This document shows, piece by piece, positions 1 to 8,663 of a DNA stretch of 64,000 bases. Source of the DNA: Comamonadaceae bacterium (lineage in GTDB: Bacteria; Pseudomonadota; Gammaproteobacteria; Burkholderiales; Burkholderiaceae_C); the NCBI GenBank assembly GCA_013297875.1, contig JAAFIW010000006.1:62001-126000 (forward strand). Reading direction: 5' to 3'. Positions within the stretch are counted from its first letter, which is position 1, and each line of letters opens with the position of its first letter. The notes under the pieces were generated by a model that was not told where the DNA came from, made no database searches, and saw only the letters and a program-made list of their open reading frames with translations. The position numbers were made by a program, and so were the translations under genes.

Positions 1-2037
1 GTAAATCTTGATGGCAATTTGCGAGCGCACGCCCGACAGCATGTGGTCAATGCGGTGGCTGATGGGCTGGCCGATGCCAATGGCTGCAGGCAAGCTGGCC
101 AGACGCGCCCGAATGTCGGCATACACCTGCTCCACGCTGCGCTCGCTGCGTTTGAGCTTGATATCCAGCTCGGATACATGTACCCCTTCGGCATGTTCAT
201 CCAACTCGGCGCGGCCCGAGCGGCGGCCCACATGCTCGGCCTCGGGCACACCTTTCAATGCGCTTTCGGCAATGGCACCGATGCGGGTGGATTCGGTCAG
301 GGTGGTGCCGGGGTTCAGGCGTATGCCCACCAAAGCCACGCCTTCGTTGAACGGCGGCAAAAACGTGGTGGGGAAAAACGGCACCGCCGCCATCGCCGCC
401 AGCGCAGCAATGACACCAGCGCCCAGCCAACGGCGCGGGTGGCGCAGCACTGCTGCCAGCATACGCGTGTACCGCGCTTTCACCCACACCTGGGCGCGCG
501 TGTCGCCGTGGTGCAGGCTTTTCATGTTGGGCAGCAGGTAGTAAGCCAGTACCGGCGTGACGGTGACGGACACCACCATGGAGGCCAGCATGGCCACGAT
601 GTAGGCAACCGCCAGGGGCTGCATCAAGCGGCCTTCAATGCCGGGCAAAAAGAACAGCGGAATCAGCACCAGCACCACAATCACCGTGGCAATCACGATG
701 CCCGAGCGCACTTCTAAAGTGGCTTTGGCAATCAACTCCAGCGGCCCCAAGCGTTTCTCGGGGTGCGCCGCCCTGTCCAGCTTCAATCGGCGCAGCACGT
801 TTTCCACCCCCACCACCGCATCGTCGACCAGCTCGCCAATGGCAATCGTCAAGCCGCCCAAGGTCATGGTGTTGATGGAAAAACCAAAGTACTTGAACAC
901 CAGCACCGTGGCCATGAACGACAGCGGAATGGCCACCAGCGAAATCGCTGTGGTGCGCACATTGGCCAGAAAAAAGTACAGCACCACGGCCACTACCGCA
1001 AAGGCCAGCATCAACTTGCCTTTGAGCGTGTCAATTGACGACTCAATAAAGCTGGCTTGCCGCATGGTCACCTGCGGTTGGCCCATGCCTGCCGGCATGC
1101 CTTTGGCCATTTCTTGCAAGGCCGATTCAATCTGCTGCGTCAGCTTGACGGTGTCGGCGTCCGGTTGTTTCTGGATGCCCAGAATCACCGCTGGCTGACC
1201 GTTCAAGCCCGCGTCTCCGCGCTTGATGGCGGCGGCAAACTTCACATCAGCCACCTGGCTGAGCTGAATCGGCTTGCCGTTTTGAAAGGCCACCGGCAAG
1301 CGCTGCAGGTCTTCCAGCCGCGTCGTGCGACCAATATTGCGAATCAAATATTCACGCGAATTGAGCTCCAGAAAACCGCCACTGGTGTTGCTGGAAAAGC
1401 CCTTGAGCGCCGCTTCAATCGCTTCCAGATCAACCTTCAGCGCCGCCATGCGCGCCGTATCGGGCTGCACCTGGTACTGCCGCACCTCGCCACCAATGGG
1501 CACCACCTGGGCCACGCCAGGCAAGGTCAGCAAGCGCGGGCGCATCACAAAGTCGGCATATTCGCGCACCGCCATCGGGCTGATTTTGGCCGTATCAATC
1601 GGCAACGCCAGCAGCATGATCTCGCCCATGATGGAGCTGATCGGCCCCATGCCCACATGCTGCACGCCCTGGGGTAACTGCTCGCGCACGTTTTGCAGCC
1701 GCTCGCCCACCATTTGCCGGGCGCGGTAGATGTCGGTTTTCCAGTCAAACGTCACGTAGACGAAAGACAGGCCCACGCTGGAGACCGAGCGAATCGATTC
1801 CACACCGGGGATGCCGCCCATCGCAATTTCCAGCGGCGCAGTGATGAGTTGCTCCACCTCTTCCGGGGCCATGCCGCCGGCTTCGGCTTGCAGGGTCACG
1901 GTGGGTTTGTTCAGGTCGGGGAACACATCGACCGGCATCTTGACCAGCGTGAGCGCACCCACCACCAGCAACACCACCGACAGCACGATCACCATCAGCC
2001 GGTTGCCCAGCGAGGTGTGTATGAGTTTGTCAAACAT
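1..2037 (-). CDS. czcA: Heavy-metal efflux RND permease, CzcA/CusA type (3' end outside window)
   Basis: Inner-membrane proton/metal antiporter of a tripartite heavy-metal efflux pump. The reading frame runs from an ATG at 2037 to the window edge without a stop and gives about 679 residues of an expected ~1030. The N-terminus MFDKLIHTSLGNRLMVIVLS is the usual RND first membrane helix, followed by the porter domain and, near residue 400, the helix AIGELVDDAVVGVENV, which has the acidic pair typical of metal (HME) RND pumps. It starts 12 bases after the adaptor gene stop, with GAGG as ribosome site, so it is the last gene of a C-B-A operon. The metal cannot be read from the sequence; histidine-rich neighbours suggest zinc, cobalt or copper. 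Confidence 0.93.
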   Translation of the reverse strand, partial: MFDKLIHTSLGNRLMVIVLSVVLLVVGALTLVKMPVDVFPDLNKPTVTLQAEAGGMAPEEVEQLITAPLEIAMGGIPGVESIRSVSSVGLSFVYVTFDWKTDIYRARQMVGERLQNVREQLPQGVQHVGMGPISSIMGEIMLLALPIDTAKISPMAVREYADFVMRPRLLTLPGVAQVVPIGGEVRQYQVQPDTARMAALKVDLEAIEAALKGFSSNTSGGFLELNSREYLIRNIGRTTRLEDLQRLPVAFQNGKPIQLSQVADVKFAAAIKRGDAGLNGQPAVILGIQKQPDADTVKLTQQIESALQEMAKGMPAGMGQPQVTMRQASFIESSIDTLKGKLMLAFAVVAVVLYFFLANVRTTAISLVAIPLSFMATVLVFKYFGFSINTMTLGGLTIAIGELVDDAVVGVENVLRRLKLDRAAHPEKRLGPLELIAKATLEVRSGIVIATVIVVLVLIPLFFLPGIEGRLMQPLAVAYIVAMLASMVVSVTVTPVLAYYLLPNMKSLHHGDTRAQVWVKARYTRMLAAVLRHPRRWLGAGVIAALAAMAAVPFFPTTFLPPFNEGVALVGIRLNPGTTLTESTRIGAIAESALKGVPEAEHVGRRSGRAELDEHAEGVHVSELDIKLKRSERSVEQVYADIRARLASLPAAIGIGQPISHRIDHMLSGVRSQIAIKIY

Positions 2038-2049
2038 GCTGTGTTTACC

Positions 2050-3759
2050 TCAGCGAACCTGGTTGACCAGCGGCGCGCCCTGCGTCACCACCCGGTCACC
2101 GGCTTTCAGGCCATCCACCACCGACACCGTGGCCCCGTCCAGCGGCAGTGCACGCACGGTGCGTGGCGCAAATTGCTCGGCCCCGGTATGCACCCACACC
2201 ATGTCCTGGTTGCTGGGGTTTTTCACCACGGCGGCTGTGGGCACCGCAAAGCCTTTGATCTGGCTCTTGGTTTGCACAATGACTTTGACGGTCTGACCCA
2301 CCACCAGCGGCACTGCGCTGCCACTGGTCACAGCGCGAAACAGCAGGGAAATGGCCCCTTCGCGCAGCACCCGGCCCGCGCCTGCGAACTGCAGGGCCAC
2401 GCTGGTGCCTTGGCCCGCGCCAGACGCGGTGGTGGCACTGGCGCTGGCAATGTTGCCCAGCAGCGCGGTGTTAAACGCGCTGGCTTCCACGCCCAGGCGG
2501 CTTGGGTCCAAGATTTCGAACACCACCTCGCGGGCATCGACCACCTGCCCGGCCACCACGGTTGTAGCCGCAATCACGCCCGACACCGGGGCAATCAGTT
2601 GCTCCACCGAGGCCACGCCGCCAGCGACTGCGGTGCCGCGTTGCTGCAAGCTGGCGACCTCTGATCTGGCCGCTTCAATGTCTTTGGCAGGCACCGTGCC
2701 CTCCAGTTGTTCCAGTCGGGCCAACCGTTTTTTAGCCAGATCCAGGCTGGCCCGCAGCTCCAGGCTTTGCGCTTGCTGGTTGGCCCGCTCAATGGGGGCC
2801 GTGGCGGTGCGCACCACGGCCAGTACCTGGCCCTTGCGTACGGCTTGGCCCAGCTGGGGCAAGCCGTTGGGGCCGGCTTCAATGCGCCCGGCCTGGGTGG
2901 GCTGCACCTTGCCGCTGGCGTTCGGGTCGGCCACCACGCGGCCCGTCAGTTCAACCGTTGTGGGCAGCGAGGCCTCTTGCGCCACCACGGTGCGCACCGC
3001 CAGTTGGCGCTGGCTGTTTTTGGGCAGGAACACGCTGCCGTCGGCCTGGCGTTTGGGCGCGTTGCCGCTGGCGGCGGGCGCTGATTCGTCACCATGGTCG
3101 TGTCCGGGGCCAGCTTGGGCATCAAAAGTGCTTGTAGCCCATATAAATACTGCTAGAGCAGCTATTGATTTCATAGTGATTTCAGAGGGCTTGCGTCCTT
3201 TGCGCCAAGCCCAAGCGGCCGCTGCCAGCAGCAGCGTTGCGCCCAATGCAAAACCCAGCCAGCGCAGCCAGGGTCGCGCCGCAGGCGCATCCGCGTGGTC
3301 AGCGTGGGGATCGGCAATCGTCAAGTCACCTGCCAGCAAGTCGCTGTCTTTGCCCGCCAGCACGGTGAAGCTGGCTGGCAATGTGCCCGGCTTGGCCAGC
3401 AGTTCGTTTGTAAACAGGTAGCTGCCATCGGCCTGGGCTTGCGCCGCGCCTTTGGCTGTGCCAACTTCCACTTCAATCTGGGCGTTGGTGACCGGTTCGT
3501 TGGTGGCATAGCGGTCCAGGTAAATCTTCATCTCGCTGCCCTGAACCACTGCCACCAGCTCGAACAAATCTGAGTGACTGCTCACCCGGGGCGAGGCGGT
3601 GCCAACAGCACCCGAGGGTGCATCGTCACCGTGGTCGTGGCCAGGGCCAGCCCAGGCGGGAACCGGCAGAACCCACAAAAGAAACGCTATAAAAATAAGA
3701 GCTGCTTGAGCAGTCAATCTCTGGGCTGTTGGCCGATTTGGCTTCAAATAAAGGTTCAT
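2050..3759 (-). CDS. czcB: RND efflux periplasmic adaptor (CzcB-type) with extra N-terminal domain
   Basis: Membrane-fusion subunit linking the RND permease to the outer-membrane channel. At 569 residues it is longer than usual adaptors (~400). Residues 1-39 are a signal peptide, followed by a histidine-rich AGPGHDHGDD and a ~120-residue domain, then a membrane helix (about 167-187). A second signal-like segment (about 195-215) and a second AGPGHDHGDE follow, and only then the adaptor proper with lipoyl/hairpin (VRKGQVLAVV) and beta-barrel regions. Both hydrophobic segments are encoded by copies of the dispersed repeat, in opposite orientations. It overlaps the upstream outer-membrane gene by ATGA. 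It may be a fusion of a separate histidine-rich membrane protein with the adaptor. Confidence 0.9.
   Translation of the reverse strand: MNLYLKPNRPTAQRLTAQAALIFIAFLLWVLPVPAWAGPGHDHGDDAPSGAVGTASPRVSSHSDLFELVAVVQGSEMKIYLDRYATNEPVTNAQIEVEVGTAKGAAQAQADGSYLFTNELLAKPGTLPASFTVLAGKDSDLLAGDLTIADPHADHADAPAARPWLRWLGFALGATLLLAAAAWAWRKGRKPSEITMKSIAALAVFIWATSTFDAQAGPGHDHGDESAPAASGNAPKRQADGSVFLPKNSQRQLAVRTVVAQEASLPTTVELTGRVVADPNASGKVQPTQAGRIEAGPNGLPQLGQAVRKGQVLAVVRTATAPIERANQQAQSLELRASLDLAKKRLARLEQLEGTVPAKDIEAARSEVASLQQRGTAVAGGVASVEQLIAPVSGVIAATTVVAGQVVDAREVVFEILDPSRLGVEASAFNTALLGNIASASATTASGAGQGTSVALQFAGAGRVLREGAISLLFRAVTSGSAVPLVVGQTVKVIVQTKSQIKGFAVPTAAVVKNPSNQDMVWVHTGAEQFAPRTVRALPLDGATVSVVDGLKAGDRVVTQGAPLVNQVR
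3134..3180 (-). repeat. Dispersed repeat inside czcB (copy 1)
   Basis: GTAGCCCATATAAATACTGC then TAGAGCAGCTATTGATTTCA. On the coding strand TTGAGC is changed to TCTAGC, so the frame reads SIAALAVFIWAT. Confidence 0.8.
3685..3739 (+). repeat. Dispersed repeat in the czcB signal-peptide region (copy 2)
   Basis: CGCTATAAAAATAAGAGCTG then CTTGAGCAGTCAATCTCTGG and GCTGTTGGCCGATTT; translated on the minus strand as NRPTAQRLTAQAALIFIAF. Confidence 0.85.
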
Positions 3760-5012
3760 GGCATCAATCCCAAGGCTTGGTTTAGTTTGGACAGGGCGCG
3801 CTGCACCTCAACGGCGGCGCGGGCTTCACCCAGTTCAGCGTCAAAAGCTTCGTTGTCAGCGCGCAGGCGGCTGGGTAAATCCAGCTGACCCAGCGCAAAA
3901 GCTTTGGCCAGCAGCGCTTGCGCCTGGCGGCTCAGAGCGGTGCGCTGGGCGGCTTGCTCAACGGCGCGGCGGGCACTGGCCAGCTCGGCGGTGGCCGCAG
4001 CGATTTCACCCTGGGTCTGGCGTGCGACCGCATCGGCCTGGGCCTGTGCTTCGTCCAGCTCGGCGCGGGCGGCCGCCAGCCGGGGTGCGTTGCGGTTGTC
4101 ACTGCCCAGTGGAATTTTCAGGGCCAGGCGCAGCGTGGTCTCGCCGCTGGCCCCAAAAGCGGCGCGTTCGCGGGTGGCACCGAAGCTGAGTGACATGGGG
4201 TCACGCCGGTCTGCCTCGGTGAGCGCCAGTTTGGCTTGTGCGGCCTGAACCAGCGATTGCGCGGCCAGCAGCGCCGGGTGATCCGCCAAACCCGGGTTGG
4301 GCGTGGGCGCGGCGGCGGGCTCCATCGCCGACACGCCAGCCAGGCCCGTGAGGCTTTGCCACTGCGCCTGCAGCCGCGCCAGGCTGCCCTGTGCCGTGGC
4401 CAGCGCACCAGCAGCCTGTTGCGCCGCCGCTTGGGCCTGCAGGCTGTCGACTCGGGCGGCGTCACCCGCTTTCACGCGGCGCTCTACATCACGGGCCAGC
4501 GTTTGACTCTCCAGCAGTTTGCGCTGCGCCACCGTTTGCTCGGCCTGCGCCACCGCCACGCCAGCCACCAGCTCGCGCAGTTGCCCGGCCAGTTGCAGGC
4601 GTGCCAGGCTTTGCTGCGGCTCAAAGCTGTTTTGCAAAGCCGCCAGCTCGCGCTGGGTAGCGCCGCGCACACCGGGGTTCACCAGGGGCAGCTCAAGTTC
4701 CGCCTCGTACTCGCGCAGGCCACCATTGGCGGTCAGCCGGTCGGTACGGTGGGCCAGGGTGAGCACCGGCTCGGCTGACAGCCACGCCCCCGCCGCCTGC
4801 TGGCGCGCCTGCAATTGCGCGCGTCGGCTGGCGGCGGTGCGGGCCTGGGGGCTGAGCGCCCAGGCTGCCTCCAGCGCCTGGCTCAGGGTGGGTGTGGCGG
4901 GTGGCGATGTGGCGGGGGCCGCCGCGGGCTGGGCGTGCACCTGCCAGGATGACAGCCCGGTCAGCACAACCAGGGCCCAGAACCTCAAACGAACAGGAAA
5001 ATTCAAGATCAC
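3756..5012 (-). CDS. czcC: Outer-membrane efflux protein, TolC/CzcC family
   Basis: Outer-membrane channel of the metal efflux pump. It has 418 residues: signal peptide ending near VHA, then the two repeated alpha-helical regions of the outer membrane efflux protein family, rich in Ala/Gln/Leu/Arg. It is the first gene of the operon and overlaps the adaptor start by ATGA. The frame opens at GTG 5012, but GGAG abuts that codon; a TTG at 5006 has better spacing and may be the true start. Confidence 0.9.
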   Translation of the reverse strand: MILNFPVRLRFWALVVLTGLSSWQVHAQPAAAPATSPPATPTLSQALEAAWALSPQARTAASRRAQLQARQQAAGAWLSAEPVLTLAHRTDRLTANGGLREYEAELELPLVNPGVRGATQRELAALQNSFEPQQSLARLQLAGQLRELVAGVAVAQAEQTVAQRKLLESQTLARDVERRVKAGDAARVDSLQAQAAAQQAAGALATAQGSLARLQAQWQSLTGLAGVSAMEPAAAPTPNPGLADHPALLAAQSLVQAAQAKLALTEADRRDPMSLSFGATRERAAFGASGETTLRLALKIPLGSDNRNAPRLAAARAELDEAQAQADAVARQTQGEIAAATAELASARRAVEQAAQRTALSRQAQALLAKAFALGQLDLPSRLRADNEAFDAELGEARAAVEVQRALSKLNQALGLMP

Positions 5013-5085
5013 TCTCCGAAGTCAAGAACAAACTTCGGTAAACCCCGCCTGACGGCCCGGCAAACAGGGCCGGAAAAAGATCAGG

Positions 5086-5487
5086 TCAAAGGTTCACCAC
5101 GGCAGGCGTGGTGGAGGCCCAATTGGGCTTGTCGATCAAGGAGGGGTGTGCGCCGGAGACGGGCACGGAGTAGTCAGCAGGCCGCGGGCCGCGTGCAGTT
5201 GGCGCGTACAAAGCCGACAGCGCGGGGGTCACTGCGGGGTTGTGGCTGTGGCCGCCATGGGAACAACAATCACAGTCGCCCGCATCGGCATGGGTATGAG
5301 TATGGGCATGGTCGTGCCCCGCATGGGTTGCCTGCAAGGCATGAGATTCATGCTTTGCGGCGCTGCTATCAGGCTGATGCGCGGTCATCTGATGGGTGCC
5401 GGGTAGCGTCAAATGCAAGCCAGCCGCCTGAGCTTGCGACAACCAAGCCAGACAGAAGAGCATCACCAATAAAACCAGTTTTTTCAC
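5086..5487 (-). CDS. Histidine-rich secreted/periplasmic protein upstream of the efflux operon
   Basis: Small protein of about 133 residues starting at GTG 5487, directly before a clear signal peptide (VKKLVLLVMLFCLAWLSQAQA); an ATG at 5535 would add 16 residues. The mature part holds a His/Asp-rich stretch (HAGHDHAHTHTH), then a CDCC motif, and ends in a Pro/Ala-rich tail. No family is recognised with certainty, but such proteins accompany czc operons and probably bind divalent metal in the periplasm. It lies 73 bases before czcC on the same strand, so it is likely co-transcribed. Confidence 0.7.
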   Translation of the reverse strand: MKKLVLLVMLFCLAWLSQAQAAGLHLTLPGTHQMTAHQPDSSAAKHESHALQATHAGHDHAHTHTHADAGDCDCCSHGGHSHNPAVTPALSALYAPTARGPRPADYSVPVSGAHPSLIDKPNWASTTPAVVNL

Positions 5488-5655
5488 GCCGCGGATGGTA
5501 GCAGCGCTGCATATCCGCCCGGCCAGGCGGGACATTCGTCAGTCACTTGCCAGTTGGGCACCGGGTCATTTGTCATGTCGGTGCGCAGCACCGACAGTCA
5601 TCTGTCATCGACGTGAGTCGACCTGAGTAGTTGCCCATTTTCAGCAAAATGGGTC

Positions 5656-5700
5656 GCTAGCCCTTATAAAATCTGCTCAAGCAGCTATATAAATAATAGC
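5656..5700 (-). repeat. Dispersed ~55 bp repeat, copy 3
   Basis: Contains CTGCTCAAGCAGCTATAT with flanking GCCCTTATAAA and AATAATAGC. It lies in the divergent region between the two histidine-rich genes. Confidence 0.85.
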
Positions 5701-5744
5701 GTTTGAATCGGTTGCGGAGGCTGCGCGACAATCGTCACCTGTCC

Positions 5745-6242
5745 ATGTACCCACACACCCACACGCACCGCGCCATGCCGCAAGCCGCCAGAGCCCACCG
5801 GTGGGTTCGCGGCTTGTGGCTGCTGGCGCTGCTGGCGGTGGTGCTGGCGCAAACCCTGGCACTGGTGCACCGGGTGGTTCACCCTGGCGGGTCTGCACGG
5901 CATGAAGTTCATCAAGCGCATCTGGCGCAACCGGCATGCGACCAGCACGGTGACCACGATCACCCACCTGGCCACGACCACGCCGATGACCACGACCACG
6001 CCCATGACCACACGCAGCATGCGCATGGCAGCTGGCTGGCAAGCCTGTTTGCGGGCCACCACGAAGCCGAATCGGCATGCCAGTTGTTTGACGCCCTAGG
6101 CGCTGGTGACAGCGTCTGGTCGTCTGTGGCGGCTCTGGGCGTGGTGGCCGTGCCCCGCTATTGGCTCACCTTTTACGCGGGCCAGGCTTTGGCCCGCTGG
6201 GCAGCGCTGTACCAGGCGCGCGGCCCACCTGTGTCTCGCTGA
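5745..6242 (+). CDS. Histidine-rich membrane protein before a TonB receptor
   Basis: About 165 residues starting at ATG 5745 (an in-frame TTG at 5703 is upstream). One membrane helix (LWLLALLAVVLAQTLALVHRVVHP) is followed by a dense His/Asp run (DQHGDHDHPPGHDHADDHDH), then a short C-terminal region CQLFDALGAGDSVWS and a second hydrophobic stretch. The layout resembles the DUF2946-type proteins found near metal transport genes. It ends 77 bases before a TonB-dependent receptor on the same strand, which suggests metal sensing or handover in the same pathway. The exact role is not known. Confidence 0.75.
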   Translation: MYPHTHTHRAMPQAARAHRWVRGLWLLALLAVVLAQTLALVHRVVHPGGSARHEVHQAHLAQPACDQHGDHDHPPGHDHADDHDHAHDHTQHAHGSWLASLFAGHHEAESACQLFDALGAGDSVWSSVAALGVVAVPRYWLTFYAGQALARWAALYQARGPPVSR

Positions 6243-6318
6243 AATCCCCCATTCATCGTTTCCCCGCCTGGCGTTCACGCCGAGCGGGGCGCTTGGCCTT
6301 TTTTTCAGCGAGTTACAC

Positions 6319-8481
6319 ATGTCTATTCATTTTTTACGCTCCGGCGTGGCCCTGGCGATTGCCAGCGGGCTCGCCCCGGCTGCCTTTGCCCAAACCACCC
6401 CGCCACCGTCGGCCGCTACGCTGCCTGAAATCACCGTCACCGGCAACCCCTTGGGTGCTACAGACCTGATAGCGCCTGCAGCCGTATTGACAGGGCCTGC
6501 CCTGCTGTTGCGCTCCCAAACCACGCTGGGCGAAACACTCAACGGCCTGCCAGGCGTGAGCAGCACCTATTTCGGCCCCAACGCCAGCCGCCCCATCATC
6601 CGCGGGCAAGACGGTGACCGCATCCGTGTGTTGAACAACGGCGGTGCGGGTGTCGATGCCTCCGCCTTGAGCTTTGACCATGCCGTGCCGATGGACCCGA
6701 TCAGCGTGGACCGCATCGAGGTGCTGCGCGGCCCTGGCGCGCTGCTGTATGGCGGCAGCGCCGTGGGCGGTGTGGTCAACATCATTGACAACCGCATTCC
6801 CACAGAACCCACCGGTGGCTTCAGCGGCAAAGCCGACCTGGGCCTGGCCAGCGCCAACCGCGAGCGCGGCGGCGCGGTGATGCTGGAAGGCGGCAGCACG
6901 CGCTTTGGCCTGCATGTGGACGCGTTCAAACGCAACACGGGTGATGTGCGGGTGCCGGTTGACCTGGCATGCACGCAAGGTAGCAACGCCAGCATTGCGG
7001 GCGGCACCACCACGACTGCGCGACGCATCTGCAACTCGGCCAGCCAGGTCGATGGCGGCGCCATCGGCGGATCGGTGTTTTTCACCGACGGCTACCTGGG
7101 TGGCGCGGTCAGCAGCTACAACAACACCTATGGCACGGTGGCCGAAGACGAGGTCACCATCAAGATGCGCAGCCAGCGCTACAGCTTGAAAGGCGAGCAG
7201 CGCAACCTGAATGCTGCCACCGGCGGCTGGCTGGAGAGCATCAAGGGCCAGATCAACCACACCGACTACCGCCACACCGAGCTGGACGCAGGTGCCCCTG
7301 GCACCGTGTTTACCAACCAGGGTAATGACTGGCGACTGGAGGCGCAGCACGGCAAGCTGGGGCCGCTGACTGGCGTGGTGGGCTTGCAGGGCGAGAGCAC
7401 CCGCTTTTCTGCTGACGGTGACGAGGCCTTTGCGCCCTACAGCCGCATCCGCAGCAACGCGCTGTTTGTGTATGAAGAGCTGCCCACCGCCTGGGGCAAG
7501 CTGAGCTTTGGCGCGCGTAGCGAATCGGTCAAGGTGCAGTCGCTGGGCAACCCGCAGGTGGCGCGGTTCGAGGTGGGCCAGCGCAGCTTCAACCCCGCCA
7601 GCTACTCGCTGGGCGCGCTGTGGAAGCTGTCCAACGATTGGAAGCTCACCGGCAATCTGGCCCACAGCCAGCGCGCGCCCAAAGACTACGAGCTGTTTGC
7701 CAGCGGCCCGCACCTGGCCACCGGCGCTTATGAGGTGGGCGATGCGCAACTGGGCAAAGAACGCTCTACCCAGCTGGATGTGGGCGTGCAGTGGCAAAGC
7801 GGTGCCCACCGCGCAGCGCTGACGGTGTTCACCAGCCGCTACGCCAACTACATCTCGCTGGAAGGCACGGGCATCAGCCGCGACACCGAGGGCAATGGCG
7901 CTGGCACCGGCGTAGGCTTGGGAAGTAACGCTGGCGTTACGGATTGCGGCGACGGCACCTCGGTCGAATCAGGCTGCGCTGCGGGCCTGCTGCCCGAATT
8001 CGCCTACCGCGCCGTGCGCGCCCGCTTCACCGGCCTGGAGGCCAATGGCTCGCTGCGCCTGCTGTCGCCCTCGTCAGCTGACGGCCAGGCATCAACCCTG
8101 GATCTGGAGTGGCGCGCCGACCTGGTGCGCGCCAGCAACCAGGCCACGGGCCAGCCGCTGCCCCGCATCGCGCCCACGCGCCTGGGTGCCACGCTGGTGT
8201 GGGCACAAGGCCCGTGGGGCGCACGGCTGGGTTTTGATACCGCCGCCAGCCAAAGCCGCGTGCCGGTGGGCGAGCGCGCCACCGACGGCTACACCCTGGT
8301 CAACGCCGCGCTGACCTACCGCATCAAAGCCGGGCCGACCAGTCTGTTGTGGTACGCCAGGCTGGACAACGCGGGCAACAAGCGGGCCTACAGCGCCAGC
8401 TCCATCCTCACGCAAACCGCGCCGGGCAAAGCACCGCTGCCGGGGCGCAGCCTGAAGCTGGGTTTGCAGGCCAGTTTTTAA
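6319..8481 (+). CDS. TonB-dependent outer-membrane receptor, ZnuD-like
   Basis: 720-residue outer-membrane receptor. ATG 6319 opens a clean signal peptide (MSIHFLRSGVALAIASGLAP) ending AFA. The plug domain begins at LPEITVTGNPLG and carries RPIIRGQDGDRIRVLNNG and IEVLRGPGALLYGGSAVGG; the C-terminus LKLGLQASF ends in an aromatic residue as outer-membrane barrels do. The plug and overall layout resemble ZnuD-type metal receptors, and the histidine-rich gene just upstream supports metal uptake over a siderophore. The substrate assignment is inference. Confidence 0.88.
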   Translation: MSIHFLRSGVALAIASGLAPAAFAQTTPPPSAATLPEITVTGNPLGATDLIAPAAVLTGPALLLRSQTTLGETLNGLPGVSSTYFGPNASRPIIRGQDGDRIRVLNNGGAGVDASALSFDHAVPMDPISVDRIEVLRGPGALLYGGSAVGGVVNIIDNRIPTEPTGGFSGKADLGLASANRERGGAVMLEGGSTRFGLHVDAFKRNTGDVRVPVDLACTQGSNASIAGGTTTTARRICNSASQVDGGAIGGSVFFTDGYLGGAVSSYNNTYGTVAEDEVTIKMRSQRYSLKGEQRNLNAATGGWLESIKGQINHTDYRHTELDAGAPGTVFTNQGNDWRLEAQHGKLGPLTGVVGLQGESTRFSADGDEAFAPYSRIRSNALFVYEELPTAWGKLSFGARSESVKVQSLGNPQVARFEVGQRSFNPASYSLGALWKLSNDWKLTGNLAHSQRAPKDYELFASGPHLATGAYEVGDAQLGKERSTQLDVGVQWQSGAHRAALTVFTSRYANYISLEGTGISRDTEGNGAGTGVGLGSNAGVTDCGDGTSVESGCAAGLLPEFAYRAVRARFTGLEANGSLRLLSPSSADGQASTLDLEWRADLVRASNQATGQPLPRIAPTRLGATLVWAQGPWGARLGFDTAASQSRVPVGERATDGYTLVNAALTYRIKAGPTSLLWYARLDNAGNKRAYSASSILTQTAPGKAPLPGRSLKLGLQASF

Positions 8482-8489
8482 GCTTTTTA

Positions 8490-8572
8490 AATAGGACTTA
8501 CGCACGAAAGCTGTCCTGGCTCCTTCCCCCAGCGGGGGAAGGAGCCAAACGCCACTTTGCGTAAGTCCTATT
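8490..8572. repeat. MITE-like element with AATAGGACTTACGCA ends, copy 1
   Basis: Perfect 15 bp terminal inverted repeat AATAGGACTTACGCA at 8490-8504 and 8558-8572. The loop holds another palindrome (CTTCCCCCAGCGGGGGAAG). It begins 9 bases after the receptor stop codon and may also act as a transcript terminator. Confidence 0.8.
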
Positions 8573-8578
8573 AAAGAC

Positions 8579-8632
8579 AAATCGGCCAATCGCCCAGGTA
8601 GTTATTGCTCAAGCAGCTATCTAATTTATAGC
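8579..8632 (-). repeat. Dispersed ~55 bp repeat, copy 4 (near full length)
   Basis: Starts AAATCGGCCAATCGCCCAGG, has the core TTGCTCAAGCAGCTATC and ends AATTTATAGC. One of the most complete copies in the window, directly upstream of a TonB receptor gene. Confidence 0.88.
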
Positions 8633-8663
8633 GTCTCGCATTCCTTCTCTTCTCATTCACACC

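Noticed and set aside
8-2664. Several plus-strand frames in the first 2.7 kb
   Set aside because: They lie antisense to the RND permease and adaptor, whose family motifs are clear on the minus strand.
6334-7809. 491-residue minus-strand frame
   Set aside because: Shadow of the TonB receptor; composition rich in His/Gln/Arg/Ala without motifs.
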